Below are positions 46,733 to 58,487 of a stretch of 64,000 nt of DNA, piece after piece. The notes beneath the pieces were generated by a model. It worked only from the letters and a program-made list of their open reading frames with translations, was not told where the DNA came from and did not search any database. The DNA comes from Cherax quadricarinatus (taxonomy: Eukaryota; Arthropoda; Malacostraca; Decapoda; Parastacidae). The position numbers and the translations under genes were made by a program. How positions within the stretch are numbered: the first letter of the stretch is position 1; the number at the start of each line of letters is the position of its first letter. The stretch is from contig NW_027196489.1 of the NCBI RefSeq assembly GCF_038502225.1, forward strand, positions 25,335 through 89,334. The letters are read 5' to 3'.

Positions 46733-46808
46733 TACATAAGCCTCTCTTTGGTAAGATACATAAGCTTCTCTCTGTGGTAAAATATATAAGCTTCTTTCTG
46801 TGATAAAA
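46733..46808. repeat. Three-copy repeat of about 26 bp
   Basis: ATACATAAGCCTCTCTTTGG, ATACATAAGCTTCTCTCTGT and ATATATAAGCTTCTTTCTGT repeat in a row, separated by TAAA/TAAG, directly upstream of CR1-like coding sequence. This may be the 5' UTR repeat of the element or its flank. Confidence 0.8.
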
Positions 46809-49375
46809 AAAAATGGGTTACCCAAGAGGGTGGAGAATCAGAGGTTTGGTGGATGAATCCGAGAGGGAAGAACCTGGGAGGGAGGATTGGGAGTTAGAGC
46901 TCAAAAAATGGGAGGAAGAGTGGGGAAGGAAAATAGAAGAACTTGGCACAATAATGGAGGAAAAGGAGCGAGCAGGAACTGGGGGCCACAAGACTTAGCA
47001 GCAGAAGATACGATACAGTGCTTAGAAGAGGAACTAAAAAACCTAAAACAGACAAGAGAGAACACTGACAGTACAGACAAGATATCAGGAACTTCTATGT
47101 CAGTCACAGACAAGGGGACGGTAGGAAGAAAATGAGATATGCTGTATGCAAAGACCCATGTGGGACCAAGGAAAAGACGAGGAACACACTAAGATCAAAT
47201 GACTGGTCTGAAGACAACACAAGTATGCTATATGCAAAGACTCTAACAGCCAACTTCAGTAGCAAGGAACAGCTGATCATGAAAGACAGCTCACTGAGCA
47301 TAGAGGCTTCAGCAAGGACAGGGATTGAAGGCAGGAACGTTTCAGTGGAAGGAACTAAAACAACTCAGAGGATGCAAAGGGATACACAGTAGGAGGAGGA
47401 AAGGGAGAAGTCAGTTTTTGTCTACGGGCTCCAAGAAGCTGAAGGGGAAACCTACAATGAAAGAAAACAGGAGGAGGAAAAAGTGATTGAAATTATCATG
47501 AAAACAATAGGTTAGGGCGACATGAACCAGGTGACAAATTTCGGAGAATTGAGTGGTTTGCGAGTGGAAGGAAACGGCCTGTCAAAGTAATTTTCAAGGA
47601 AGAATCAGCTCGAACCAGGATCCTGCAGGAGAAAGCACGACTGAGGGACAAACCAGAGTACCGGAGAGAGTACCACGATTATAACAGAACACAAGAAGAA
47701 AGGATGATACTGAAAGAGAGGGTACAGAAACGAAAGGAGGAATGAGGGGCAATGATGAAGATGAGCAGGACCCAGATCCAGGAGGAAGGGCAAACACATC
47801 CCCCAGAAACTTCCGCAGAAGGATTCCAACTACGACAACCCCAATGCAACTGAACAATCTAAATCAAAACCCACACACTGTTCCCTCTGCCACCAACCCC
47901 CACATGACAAACATCACCCCTACAGCTGCCCCCTATGGGCACTCTGACCCCACCCTCCTCATCACAACCCCCATAGGCCCCAACCAGAGCTCCCACTCCT
48001 CCATTCCCAATATCCTCCCAGGAACACAGTGATAGAAAAGAAGCTGAAGGTTTGCTACACGAATGCAGATGGAATAACAAATAAATATGAGAAGTCGCAT
48101 GAAAGAATTAATGAGAAATCCGCAGACATCATAGCAGTCAAAGAAGCAAAACTCATTGAAACAATAACAGATGCAATCTTCCCACAGGGATATCAGATCC
48201 TGAGGAAAGATAGAAGGAGTAGAGGGGGAGGAGGGGTTGCACTGCTCATAAAAAACCGATGGGGATTTGAGGAAATGGAAGGCATGGACGAGATTGGAGA
48301 AAGGGACTGTATAGTAGATACAATTCAGTTTGAGGAGCATAAAGTAGTCATTGGAATGGTGTAAAACCCACCACAGAACTGCAGGAGGCCAAGAGAGAAA
48401 TACGAAGAGAATAATAGAGCAGTGGTGGACATACTGGCTGAGGTGGCAAGAGCTCACTCGAGCAGAGCAAAGTTACTGGTTATGGGTGATTTCAATCACA
48501 TGGAGATCGATTGGGAAAACCTGGAGTCACATTGGGGTTACGAAACATGGAGAGCCAAGATGATGGATGTGGTACTGGAAAACCTCATGCATCAACATAT
48601 CAGGGACACTACCAAAAAAAGAGGGGAAGATGAACCAGCCAGACTAAACATAGTGTTCACCCTGAGCTGTTCAGACATTGAGCACATCACTTATGAGAGG
48701 CCCCTTGGAGCTAGTGATCACATGGTTCTGAGTTTTGAATATATAGTAGAGTTGCAAGTGAAAAGGGTAACAGGACTTGAATGGGAAAAGCCAAACTATA
48801 AAAGGGGCTGGGGACTACACAGGTATGAGCAACTTCCTGCAGGAGATTCAGTGGGACAGATAACTAGATGATGGAATATGTAACAACAAAATGCAAGGAG
48901 GAAGAGGAAAAGTTTTATCCCAAGGGCAACAGAAATAATAGGAAGACCAAAGTGAGTCCTTGGTTTACCCGAAGGTGTAGGGAGGCAAACACTTAGTGCA
49001 CCAGAAAATGGAAAAAGTACAGGAGACAAAGGACCCAGGAAAATAAATAAATTAGCCAAAGAGCCAGAAACGAGTATGCACAAATAAGGAGGGAGGCCCA
49101 GCGACAGTACAAAAACGACATAGCATCGAAAGTCAAGTCTGACCGGAAACTGCTGTATAACCACATTAGGAGGAAGACGACTGTCAAAAACCAGGTGATC
49201 AGGCTGAGGAAAGAAGGTGGGGAACTCACAAGAAACGATCAAGAGGTATGTGAGGAGCTCAACATGATATTTAAGAAAGTATTTACAAAGGAGACAGGAA
49301 GGCCTCTGGGAGGACAGAACAGAGGGGGACACCAACAAGATATATACCAACAAGTGTTGGATGACATACATACAA
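46809..49375 (+). pseudogene. CR1-like LINE member 7: ORF1 and endonuclease, cut off before RT
   Basis: It is the same family as 33.8-40.4 kb but with its 5' half. ORF1 starts MGYPRGWRIRGLVDESEREE (46814), has a charged, coiled-coil-like stretch (CLEEELKNLKQT) and the SVFVYGLQEAEGE block, with several breaks. After 48029 the endonuclease reads EKKLKVCYTNADGITNKYEK, GGGGVALLIKNRWG, LLVMGDFNHMEIDW and GASDHMVLSFEY, with a stop at 48362. A linker follows in several frames (VIRLRKEGGELTRNDQEVCE, 49195 on). Homology to member 5 stops at 49375, after TGGATGACATACATACAA, before any RT motif. It supplies the segments that members 4 and 5 have deleted. Confidence 0.8.
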
Positions 49376-49833
49376 CTGTACGGCACTAGTGGAGCGTTAA
49401 AGGAAGGAGTCGGTGGTGCTCCATACGTTTTGCGTGTAAACGATAAATCAGCATGGTTGGCAAGGGTCAGTTTTCGGCAGATGTCATCATGAGTATCCAC
49501 CAGAAATTACAAAGTCGCATCGGGCCGTTGCTTATGTACAGAGTACATATGGGGAGTTGGGGAGTAGTGCTGGACATGAGGGGATCTTCCCAGGGAAGGT
49601 GTGAAGGTTTGTTTACCTTCTGTGTTCGGCCGGGGTTGGGGGGGAGTGGTAGCTCAGGACTCCATCACTGGATGCGAGCGTTTCTCTAAATGGAATAATA
49701 AGAATATAACAATCAGCAAAAGTTAGTCAGTGATGTGCATCATTAGTGATGCCCCTGGGCCGATCCCCATATCCTGGTCTAGGCCTTTTGCGTGCCTGAC
49801 CAAGGGTGTTGCCTTTTAGTGTCCCACCAAATT
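49376..49833. other. Unassigned segment between CR1-like and Penelope-like elements
   Basis: Roughly 460 bp of mixed composition. GTAGTGCTGGACATGAGGGG and GGGGTTGGGGGGGAGTGG are present. I recognise no coding motif or terminal repeat. Confidence 0.35.
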
Positions 49834-49881
49834 ATGAAGATTGAGACACTTATGCAACATATGGGAATCTTTATTCAGGAA

Positions 49882-49909
49882 ATGCTTCGCCACACCATGG
49901 CTTCATCAG
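49882..49909 (-). ncRNA. Degenerate hammerhead-ribozyme motif of the Penelope-like terminal repeat
   Basis: The minus strand reads CTGATGA, then AGCCATGGTGTGGC (GCCA/TGGC stem II), then GAAG. Penelope-like pseudo-LTRs are known to carry minimal hammerheads with CTGATGA-stem II-GAAA. The last core base is changed here, so activity is doubtful. Confidence 0.5.
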
Positions 49910-50199
49910 TATATTGCGAATCAGAAGGGTGTAAGGAGAGGAGTTTGAGGTAAGCAGTCCCTCAGCCTGGAGTCGATGTGTTCAGTCCATCAATCTTGTA
50001 GAAAGTACAGCATAGGGCCGTATACATGGCTCATATACTGTAGTCAGGTGAGGCGAAGCAGGAGGAGGCAGGATCATAGTGGTACCATCCACTAGTCGAA
50101 ATCTAGTACTCGAAGCCCTCTCTCGTTGTCCACTGCATGTGGCAGGATTAGATGAAATAACTTTCAAAACGAGCTTGGTGCCCGGGGGTATGGGGAAAC

Positions 50200-51668
50200 A
50201 TTGACCAGGTCAATAGTAAATTCAATAAACGTCGCGAGACGCTGTTGAAGCCAGATGAACTAAACAAACACATGTCAGCGAGATTGGCAACTCTACCGTA
50301 TCTTTATGGGGTGACCAAAACTCATAAACCATGGAACCCAGTGCGTCCTATTATAAGTTCAGTGGGCTCAGCAGCAGATTACCTATGTAAATGGTTGGTT
50401 AAACTTTCAACTCCCGTAGTTGGTAGGATCTCGGAGGCGCATGTTAAAAACAATGGTGAGGCTCTAGAAATTAAATGATTTACATGACTTTACCCTTGTG
50501 AGTTTTGATGTCACTGCCCTGTTTACCAGAGTCCCTGTCTCCGATTTACTTACGTACCTTGAAGAGGAACCAGAAAACTTCTCTCTGCCCTACGCCACGA
50601 ATATAATTATTGAACTGATTAAACATTGCGTCATGGATTACAAGTTTATATTTGAAGGGAAGTAATATGCTCAGAGGCAGGCCATGGCTATGGGAAATAA
50701 CCTCAGCCCCTTACTCAGCAACATGTATGTGGAATTTTATGAGACTAGTCTACTTAATGATATTCTCCCAAATAATGCTAGGTAGTTCAGATACGTTGAT
50801 GATGTGCTATGCCTCTGGCTTAGAGGTCACAACAGTGATGAGTTCCTACATTGACTTTATGGTGTGGTACCTTCTATTAAGTTCACAGTAGAGCTTGAAA
50901 CAGATAACACTCTACCCTTTCTAGACATTTTAATCAATCGCATCGACAGAAGCTTCAAATTTACTGTCTACAGGAAGACCACCAATGTGTCATCATAGAT
51001 TCATTATTATACCAATCATGAACCTAGTAGGGTTAAAATGAGTGTCTTCCTTACAATGATCCTGAGAGCTTTGCATATCTCCAGTCCTGAGTATTTAGAT
51101 ATTTAGCATAGCAACAAAACTGAGATATCGTAGGGATTTTGTTTAGAAGGTTCTAGTGTCAGCTAGGAAGACTTTCTACAGGACTGAACCTAAGGAAACG
51201 CCTGACAGGAAAAATGTATTGGCCTTGCCATACAATGGCAATTTGGTCTGCTTGCGGGAGGCACTATAAACACTCAATATAAATCTGACTTTCAGAAACA
51301 CTGGGACAGTGTAACAGAGACTGATTAAAAACACACCACCTAATAATATCGGTTGTGTCTACAAGGTCCCATGTACCCTTTGCCCACTCTCGTACATTGG
51401 TCATACAGGAAACCAGATTATCCCAACACCAGTATTCAGTCAGGACAGGTCAGGTGTCGAATGCAATCATTAACCATGTCAGCTCATACAATCACACACT
51501 GGAGTGGGCTGCCGCCCAAATAATTGTACCCAACTGTTCCATCATGACAAGAAACATAATACAGTCCCCCCTCCTGAAACATGATAGGAATGCCGTATAT
51601 AACTCAAATTATGGGCTGTACAAACTCGATAGTTATTCATTCAGTGGACTGAATTGTGCACAGCCTTA
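50200..51668 (+). pseudogene. Penelope-like RT and GIY-YIG endonuclease remnants
   Basis: RT motifs are LPYLYGVTKTHKPWNPVRPI and ISSVGSAADYLCKWLVKLST (50245-50478). In a second frame come DFTLVSFDVTALFTRVPVSD, QAMAMGNNLSPLLSNMYVEF and FRYVDDVLCLW (about 50788-50820), then ELETDNTLPFLDILI. At 51349-51412 GCVYKVPCTLCPLSYIGHTG is the GIY-YIG nuclease signature with its Cys pair. The first frameshift is near 50470, and many stops follow. In life the protein reverse-transcribes RNA at nicks made by its GIY-YIG domain. Confidence 0.8.
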
Positions 51669-52043
51669 AACAACAATGTTATACAAAAGCGCAGGACAGC
51701 TCGTTATGCCAGGGAGTTTCGTGATGTTTTGGTTATATTAGACCAGAGTCTGCAAACTGAACATCATGGCACGCCTGTCGTTTAGTCTGTCACTAATGTC
51801 GATATTTAATAAATTAGGTCCGACGTCGGTATAACTATTGAGGCCCGACTTGGTACAGCTGTACAAGGTACACATAGGTGTGGCAATATGGAGATTGCAA
51901 CTAGTTGAGCGGTTTAATGTATCAGGTAGTTGGCAATATAATGATAGTAGTAAAATCATTCGTCTCTCAACCTTTGAGTGGTGACGTGCGCTGCTGCTGC
52001 CCCTGCTACTGGCGTTGATTGGTGGCAGTTATATTTTCACAGC

Positions 52044-53146
52044 ATGGCGCTGGCCAGCCGGAGACGCATCAATACAGTCTGTGTTGAGCTTATCCGTGGA
52101 GCTCTGACAGGAACTTCTATGGAGCTGCTACTACCTGCAATCATACGAGATACATATGGTATTGCTAACAAGGAGATATGTGGAGTAGCGCTGAATGACA
52201 TGACGAGGATCTTTGTCAAGTTTAACTTGGCAAGTGTGTATGAGGCGGTGGTGGACAAGTACCAGGAGGTCACTTTGACAGTTAACTACGCTGTGACCAT
52301 GCGACTTCACGACGTATCTCGCCATTACACATGGGTTAAGATTAGAAATGTGCCATTCGAGGCGGATGATTCTGACATCCCTCTTGCGATGGGTAAATAT
52401 GGTACAGTACATATGGCCACTGTTGGCAGGTGGGCTACTGGGCCATACGCAGGGATACCCGAAGGAACGTATTCTGTGAAGATGACGTTACATTACCTTA
52501 TTCCGTCGTACGTAGTGCTGCCAGAATTTCGGACCCAGGTGTTTGTGACATACGCTGGGCAACGCCGGACCTGTCGGTTGTGAGGGTCATATGATCATCT
52601 AGAGGCTCTGTGTGGAAGGAGACGTGGCAACATGGAACAACGGCAACGACATACAGCAGTAGAGATGGATGAGGAGCAAGATTTGTCTTATGTGACTGTC
52701 TACACAAGGTGGGTCCTGGAGTGAGGAGGTCGAGAGAGCGGAGGAGGAGTCAGCAGGTGTGACGAGGGGGGGACACCCCTTCATTGAATGTAGCTCAGGA
52801 GTTGGAAGAGAACACCCTGGATGTGAGTGATAGCGACGTGGAAGATTCATTAGCCAAGGCTTTAAATGTGTTATTGGATGACAAGTGTATTGGGCAGGTT
52901 GGGAGTCCAGACCTAGTTCTTGGGCCTGCTGTGGATCAGGACGTGGAACAGGATAAGCGGTCGGCGCAGTGTGATGTCTTGATGATCCAAGCAGTGGAGG
53001 TGGAGGTCCACCGGGACACTGTAAAGGACGACATGATGAAAGCAGAGGGAGCATCATGGAAGCGTGCTGCTGCGCTATGTGACTCCGAGGAAGTGCTCAC
53101 GCATGCTAAGCACACTGGGAAAAAATCCTGGCGGAAGTTATGCAGG
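52044..53146 (+). pseudogene. ORF1 of LINE copy 5
   Basis: ATG at 52044. It reads LLLPAIIRDTYGIANKEICG, TWVKIRNVPFEADDSDIPLA, TGPYAGIPEGTYSVKMTL and PSYVVLPEFRTQVFVTYAGQ. The zinc knuckle is hit by a stop: CRL is followed by TGA at 52581, where sister copies have the second knuckle Cys. Downstream, after further frameshifts near 52710-52780, the acidic tail (NTLDVSDSDVEDSLAKAL) and the GKKSW motif remain (52784-53146). Confidence 0.8.
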
Positions 53147-55509
53147 TAGGATCCAGCAGCCCTAAGGGGCAGGAGTTGGTTAAGTGCATTCCTAAAGGGG
53201 GGGAGAGGGATCGAGGTGTCACGAAACGATCTGGTGGCAAGACAGTACCAGGGTCAAGAAGAAAAACCACTCTGTAGGCTTCAAATGCATGACATTGAAC
53301 ATTAATGGATTGCGATAAGAGAGAAAGTTTGTATGGTTTAGTGAATATTTGGTGCGTAATAGTGTTGATGTGGTGTTCGTGCAGGAACACAACTACAGAC
53401 CAGGCTATGAGTTGAAGGTGAATGGGTATAATGTGTATGTGGAGCATGCAATAAGGTTGAAAGGAGGAGTTGCCATCCTGGTAAGGGAAACTAGCCCATT
53501 CGTAGTGAGGCATTGTGAGAGTGGGGAGGTGAGGGTGATTCGTGTGGATGGGTGGTGGGGTAGGGTACAGATGAGTTTGGTGTGTGCGTATGGTCCGGCA
53601 GAGGGAGATGTGCATATTAAGAATAAATTTGTGAAGGATGTCCTAGTATATTATTTGTGTGCTTTGCCGGGTGTAGCTGTAATTGGTGGTGATTGGAATT
53701 GTGTGATAAGGCGTAAGGACGTGGAACCTAGAGGGGCAGGGTATTTATTGTTCAGGGATTTTGGGGGAATTATTAAATGGGGTGGGGTTAATGGACGTTG
53801 GGGGGTGGGGTTGTAGACCATACTTTTGTTAGATATGGATATGCGACTAGGCTCGATCGCTTGTACGTGCCCCGAACAGTAATAGCGAGCAGAATGCGTG
53901 TGGTGGACGCGGTATTTTCGGATCACAGGGGAGTGCTGGTGGACCTAGATAGGGAGGGATTGCCTAGAAGGGGTCAAGGTTAATGGATGTTAAATGTGAA
54001 GCTGTTGCAAGGTGAGGAATGTCGTCAGTCTTTTGTGCAACTGTGGGAACGGTTGGTGGATGAGGCACCTGGGGTGATGCTCTGGTAAGTTGGTGGGATT
54101 CGGTGGCTAAACCTCACATCAGAGAATATTATATTTGTCGTGGGAGGGAATATAGTCGGTTAAAGTATGGGTTTCAAAGATATCTTGAAGGGCAGCTGCA
54201 TGACTGTTATGCATGAGGAGGAGCAAGCTATCCAGTGCAGGACATTGAGGGTTTAAAGGAGAGTATTAGGGTATTGCAAAACGAGCGTTCTGATGGTGCG
54301 CGAATTAGGGGAGGATTGGAAGAAGTGCTATGGGGTGATCGTCCGTCGGCTTCCGTGTTAAGGGGCCAGAGAAAGAGGAGACTGACGACGGAGATGATGG
54401 GGTTAAATGTACATGTAGGGATGGAAGGGTATAGAGCGGGTCAAGCATTGGTAACGACGGAGGGTATGAGTGGATATCTAGATGCTTGGTTTAAGTCATA
54501 TACGCAAAGCGTGGGCATCCGTGAAGTGGCATTGGGGGAAATGGGAGGATATGTGCAGTGTGACCTTGATGGTCAAGATCGGGAGGCATTAAGTGGGCCG
54601 ATTACGGAGTGAGAGATTTGGCAGGCGTTGTCAGGGGTGAGCTTGGGAAAGGTGCCGGGTATAGATGGGCTGCCAAATGATTTTTACGTAATGAATTGGG
54701 GAGTTCTGAGGAGGATTTTAGTAAGGTTCTTTAACATACTTAAGGCGGCTGTGGTAATGGGAGAGCAGCAATGGACGGCCATTGTGGTGTTGGTACCAAA
54801 AGGGGAGCAGTCAACGGTAATGGATTATCCGGTTCTTTCACTTATGTGTGGAGATTATAAGTTGTTCGCGAGAATATTAGGAAACAGAATCAAGAGGGTG
54901 ATATGTAAGGTAATTGATAGGGGGCAATATGGGGTGCAAGGAAGGTCAATGTATGAAGGGCATGGCATGACTCGAGAATTTATAGAGAAACGGGGGGAGT
55001 TGGGTCATGGGGGTGTACTGGCGTTAGATTGGAAGGCTGCTTTGATAGTGTGGAAAGGGAAACGTTATGGAGTTTCATGCACTGGCAAGGTTTTGGGCAA
55101 AATTATTGTATCAGGGGGCGTCGATGAGGGTGCAGGTTAACGGGAGGCTAGGAGTTAAAATACAGATGCGATGGGGACTGTGCCAAGGTTGCCCACTATA
55201 GCAAATTCTGGACTTAAGGGATAGTACACAAGGGGATGAGGTGGTAGGGGGTGGGTGGAATGTGGTGGATCAACTACTGATATGTGGGACAGTTTATGTG
55301 AGAGATACACGGGTGGCTCAAAAGGTGAATTCGGTGTGAAAAGTGGATGGAGTATTGAAAAGACTTGGTGGTTTGAGGGCGGTGCAACTAACGCTGCATC
55401 AAAGAGTAATAGTGACGAACGTGCTATTGTACAGCAAGTTCTGGCATGTGGTTTTCATGTACCCGTTGATGCGATGTGAGGTAAAACGTTTACAACATGG
55501 GTTTTTTAG

Positions 55510-56215
55510 ATGAGAGTAAGACACATGTGCAACATCTGGGTATCTTTATTGTAGACGTTTCGCCATCCAGTGGCTTTATCAATACAAATTCTAGGACATA
55601 ACTTGAAGACAGTAGAACTATGTACAGAAGATGAGATAATCAGTCCCTCAACCTAGGAGTAGGTGCGAACAGCACCATAGTCGTGGAGATTCTGAAGCAG
55701 AAGAAAGAATCCTGGCGCTTATATAGTAACGTCAGGTGTAGCAGACGAGGGCATATTCACTGGTAGGCGGGATTCCCCAGTGGAAGTAGGTCCTTCCCAA
55801 AGAGATGGGTTAGTTGTAGTAGTAGTTGTCGTAGTCGTGAAGTTTATGTACATGTCCTCACGACTACGACAACTACTACTACAACTAACCCATCTCTTTG
55901 GGAAGGACCTATTTCCACTGGGGAATCCCGCCTACCAGTGAATATGCCCTCGTCTGCTACACCTGACGTTACTATATAAGCGCCAGGATTCTTTCTTCTG
56001 CTTCAGAATCTCCACGACTATGGTGCTGTTCGCACCTACTCCTAGGTTGAGGGACTGATTACCTCATCTTCTGTACATAGTTCTACTGTCTTCAAGTTAT
56101 GTCCTAGAATTTGTATTGATAAAGCCACTGGATGGCGAAACGTCTACAATAAAGATACCCAGATGTTGCACATGTGTCTTACTCTCATCTTGTCGGTATT
56201 ATATACCATTCGTAC
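55510..56215. mobile_element. Penelope-type palindromic insertion (two inverted pseudo-LTRs)
   Basis: Arms 55510-55840 and 55858-56188 (331 nt each) are reverse complements with only a few mismatches by eye, around a 17-nt centre (55841-55857). A 27-bp extension (CTTGTCGGTATTATATACCA...) follows the right arm. The insertion is flanked by a perfect 15-bp duplication ACATGGGTTTTTTAG (55495-55509 and 56216-56230). Sister copy 6 has the empty site near 60450. No RT remains. Confidence 0.9.
56116..56144 (+). ncRNA. Degenerate hammerhead-like motif in the palindrome (mirror copy on the minus strand of the left arm)
   Basis: TTGATAA, AGCCACTGGATGGC (GCCA/TGGC stem), GAAAC. The GAAA half of the core is intact, but CTGATGA has become TTGATAA, so it is probably inactive. 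Confidence 0.4.
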
Positions 56216-57091
56216 ACATGGGTTTTTTAGGTTTATATGGGGATCGGGTTGCGAATGGTTAAGTAGAGCGGTGTTAACACTTCCAGTCAGTCGGAGAGGG
56301 CTGGGGCTTATACCTCTGGAAAAAAAAATGATGAGTGTGTACCTAAAACGAAGTTTTATAAGGGAGGGGTGAGGGAGGGGAGGTGGACTTGTGAGAGTAC
56401 ATAAGGATATGCAACTGTGGTGGGGGGTAGGGATTTAATAGTTGACGAGGCATTGTTGAGGTTTTTTAATGACAGTGAGGGACCCGTCGTGTGTTAAATT
56501 GTGGGTCCTCGAAGGAGTGGAAGGTAGGTCAGTGGTGGCTGCTGTTGAAGGGGCATACCCTATGTATGCGTGGAGCAAAATATGGACGTGTCTAAAACAA
56601 TTACGTGTAAAACCGGGTGTTATGGAGGTAATGTTTAGATTTTTACATGGGATTTTGCCGTCTGGGGTTTTCCTATTCAACAGGAGGATAAGGTAGTGAG
56701 GGGAATGTAGAGCGTGTGGAAGTATGGAGAAAATTTTTCATGAGGTATTTTTTTTGTGACTGTATAGAAGTTGTGCGGGTTTGGTTAGGAGAGGTGTTTA
56801 GGTTAGTGGGTGGGGAAGAGTTGCAGGTGTTGCGGACTTTAAGTTTGGGTATAGGTCGGCTGAGTAAGATGGTGGGGAATGCAGTGGCGTATTTTGTCAC
56901 GGATTTTATTTATACGTCATGGGCCATGAGGGAGGTGGGCGTGGATGAAAGGATAAAGGTGTTATCTGCGACATTTTACAAAACTAAGTGTCGTAATAGG
57001 GAAATTTACGGAGGGAGTTGGGAGACTGCTTTTACTGAAGGCTATCGGAGTTTTAGGTTGAGGGATTTATGGGATTTACGTGCAATGGAAG

Positions 57092-58256
57092 GGGTTGCGG
57101 CAGGCTGGCTTCCCCATAAGGATAGTGTGAAAGGGTTTAGTGTGGAAGAGAATAAATATAGTACTGAGACATAAGTGCCTTTGACTGCGTGATGAGCGGG
57201 TTGTGTGTTGTAACGATACAAGTTCTTCAATTTAATTATTAATTATGCAATTGATAAAGGACGACAGATGTCGTAGTGTGATGGAATATTATATATATGA
57301 AACGAAATTATTGGTATGTGTGTAATGAAATGACAATGTGGGTGCACTGTGTGAATGCAAAATCTATATATAAACATGAGGTATTGAGTGTGGTAGGAAG
57401 GCATCAGTATTTATCGAAGTGTGAAGGTCATGCACTGTTATGTATTATGTAAAAAGAATTACATCTTAGTAGTGGTTTTAATGAATGATTGAACTATTTT
57501 TAGAAAAGCTTGACTCACCTTGTGTTTTTATTACATATTATTTTTTCATGGGAGCTCTATAGAGCCCGTAGGTTTAGGTCACCTTTGAGATGACATATAT
57601 TGTATGGTCTTTGATGGAAGACATAGGATTCGGTTTTTGTTTGTTTTACTGGTTGTGTTGTAAAGTGAATGCTTCATATGTATATATTTATACCTTCCTC
57701 GAGAAGGTGATATGTTTGAGTGTCTAGTAGATATACGTTGTACATGAATCATGTAGAATTGATTTTTATATTATCTCAATATATTGAGTTATACTGAACG
57801 TATCATGTTGTTCAGTATGGAATAATGCAAGCATTTCATACAATATAAAGTTAAATATAAAGATTGTTACGTGTCATGTGGCTTGACGCGCAAAAAGAGG
57901 GGGAGGGGGTAGTGTTTTCAGAATGTAAGGTGTACATTCCGTGGCAGGATGTACAATCAGGAATTAGATGTACTTGCCAAGGAGTCTTTAGGTTAGATTT
58001 AGTGTTCCAGGCGTAATGTCATTACTTAAAGGATTGGAATGGTCATTGTTTACTGTACAGATTTGTGTCTTTCAGATGTACCATATTAATTGGAAAGTAC
58101 ATGTACTATGCAGAATTTTGCAATATATATTGTAAGAATTATTGTTGTAATTGATGTGTGTATTTATTTCTTTTTTTTCACCACTGTTTTCGCTGTGTAA
58201 TTTGTCGTTTGCTTTTATGTACTATGTGTGTCTTTTAAATAAAACTTAAAAAAAAA
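57092..58256 (+). other. 3' UTR and poly(A) end of LINE copy 5
   Basis: Non-coding, T-rich. It ends TCTTTTAAATAAAACTTAAA plus an A run. It aligns in reverse with 58488-59589 (copy 6 3' UTR). Confidence 0.75.
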
Positions 58257-58487
58257 ATGATAGTAATAACAATGACATTAGCGGAAGACAGTTGATAATG
58301 ATAGGAATGAGATTAAAATTAAGAATAGCCTAGTTTTAATGATGATAATAATAATCATATTTGTGGTTATTAATGTTATGGAGAGGCAGTGAATCAGGTT
58401 GTTAGTAATAATATAATGATGATAATAATGATATTAACAGACAATAAGGATAGGAATGATGTTAAAATTGAGAATAGCCTAGTTATT
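58257..58487. other. Spacer between tail-to-tail LINE copies 5 and 6
   Basis: It contains the right target duplication of copy 5 and an A/T-rich imperfect direct repeat: GATAGGAATGAGATTAAAAT near 58300 and GATAGGAATGATGTTAAAAT near 58450, each followed by GAGAATAGCCTAGTT or AAGAATAGCCTAGTT. No gene. Confidence 0.7.

Larger units (their letters stand above)
49834..51940 (+). mobile_element. Penelope-like element, decayed
   Basis: The left end carries an inverted pseudo-LTR segment (about 49834-50110). TTCGCCACACCATGGCTTCA and CAGTCCCTCAGCCTGGAGTC within it match the palindrome arms at 55.5-56.2 kb. RT and GIY-YIG remnants follow on the plus strand. The right end is not well defined. LINE copy 5 starts at about 51956. 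Confidence 0.78.
53281..57091 (+). pseudogene. ORF2 of LINE copy 5, lacking the YVDD segment
   Basis: Endonuclease: VDVVFVQEHNYRPGYELKVN, VIGGDWNCVIRRKDVEPRG and FSDHRGVLVDLD. RT: LGKVPGIDGLPNDFYVMNWG, LMCGDYKLFARILGNR and QYGVQGRSMYEGHG. Between QIL and LDLRDS (about 55206-55215) some 230 bp present in copy 6 are missing, including GIVGYVDDTTVLV, so the catalytic centre is gone. The frame is then split at 55509 by the palindrome and resumes at 56231 (FIWGSGCEWLSRAVLTLPVS). The C-terminal domain runs to about 57091 (GSWETAFTEGYRSFRLRDLW). Stops lie at 53292, 53814, 54215 and 54610, with further breaks. Confidence 0.83.
51956..58256 (+). mobile_element. Tx1-like LINE copy 5 (plus), full length but mutated
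   Basis: It starts CATTCGTCTCTCAACC (5' UTR), followed by ORF1 (52044-about 53146), ORF2 (about 53281-57091), a 3' UTR and a poly(A) at 58247-58256. ATGATAGTAGTAAAA (51941-51955) and ATGATAGTAATAACA (58257-58271) are a probable 15-bp target duplication with two differences. The element is split by the Penelope-type palindrome at 55510-56215 and is the tail-to-tail partner of copy 6. Confidence 0.82.

Noticed and set aside
52599..53615. Minus-strand frames over LINE copy 5 ORF1/ORF2
   Set aside because: They are shadows of the plus-strand LINE proteins; the motifs are on the plus strand.
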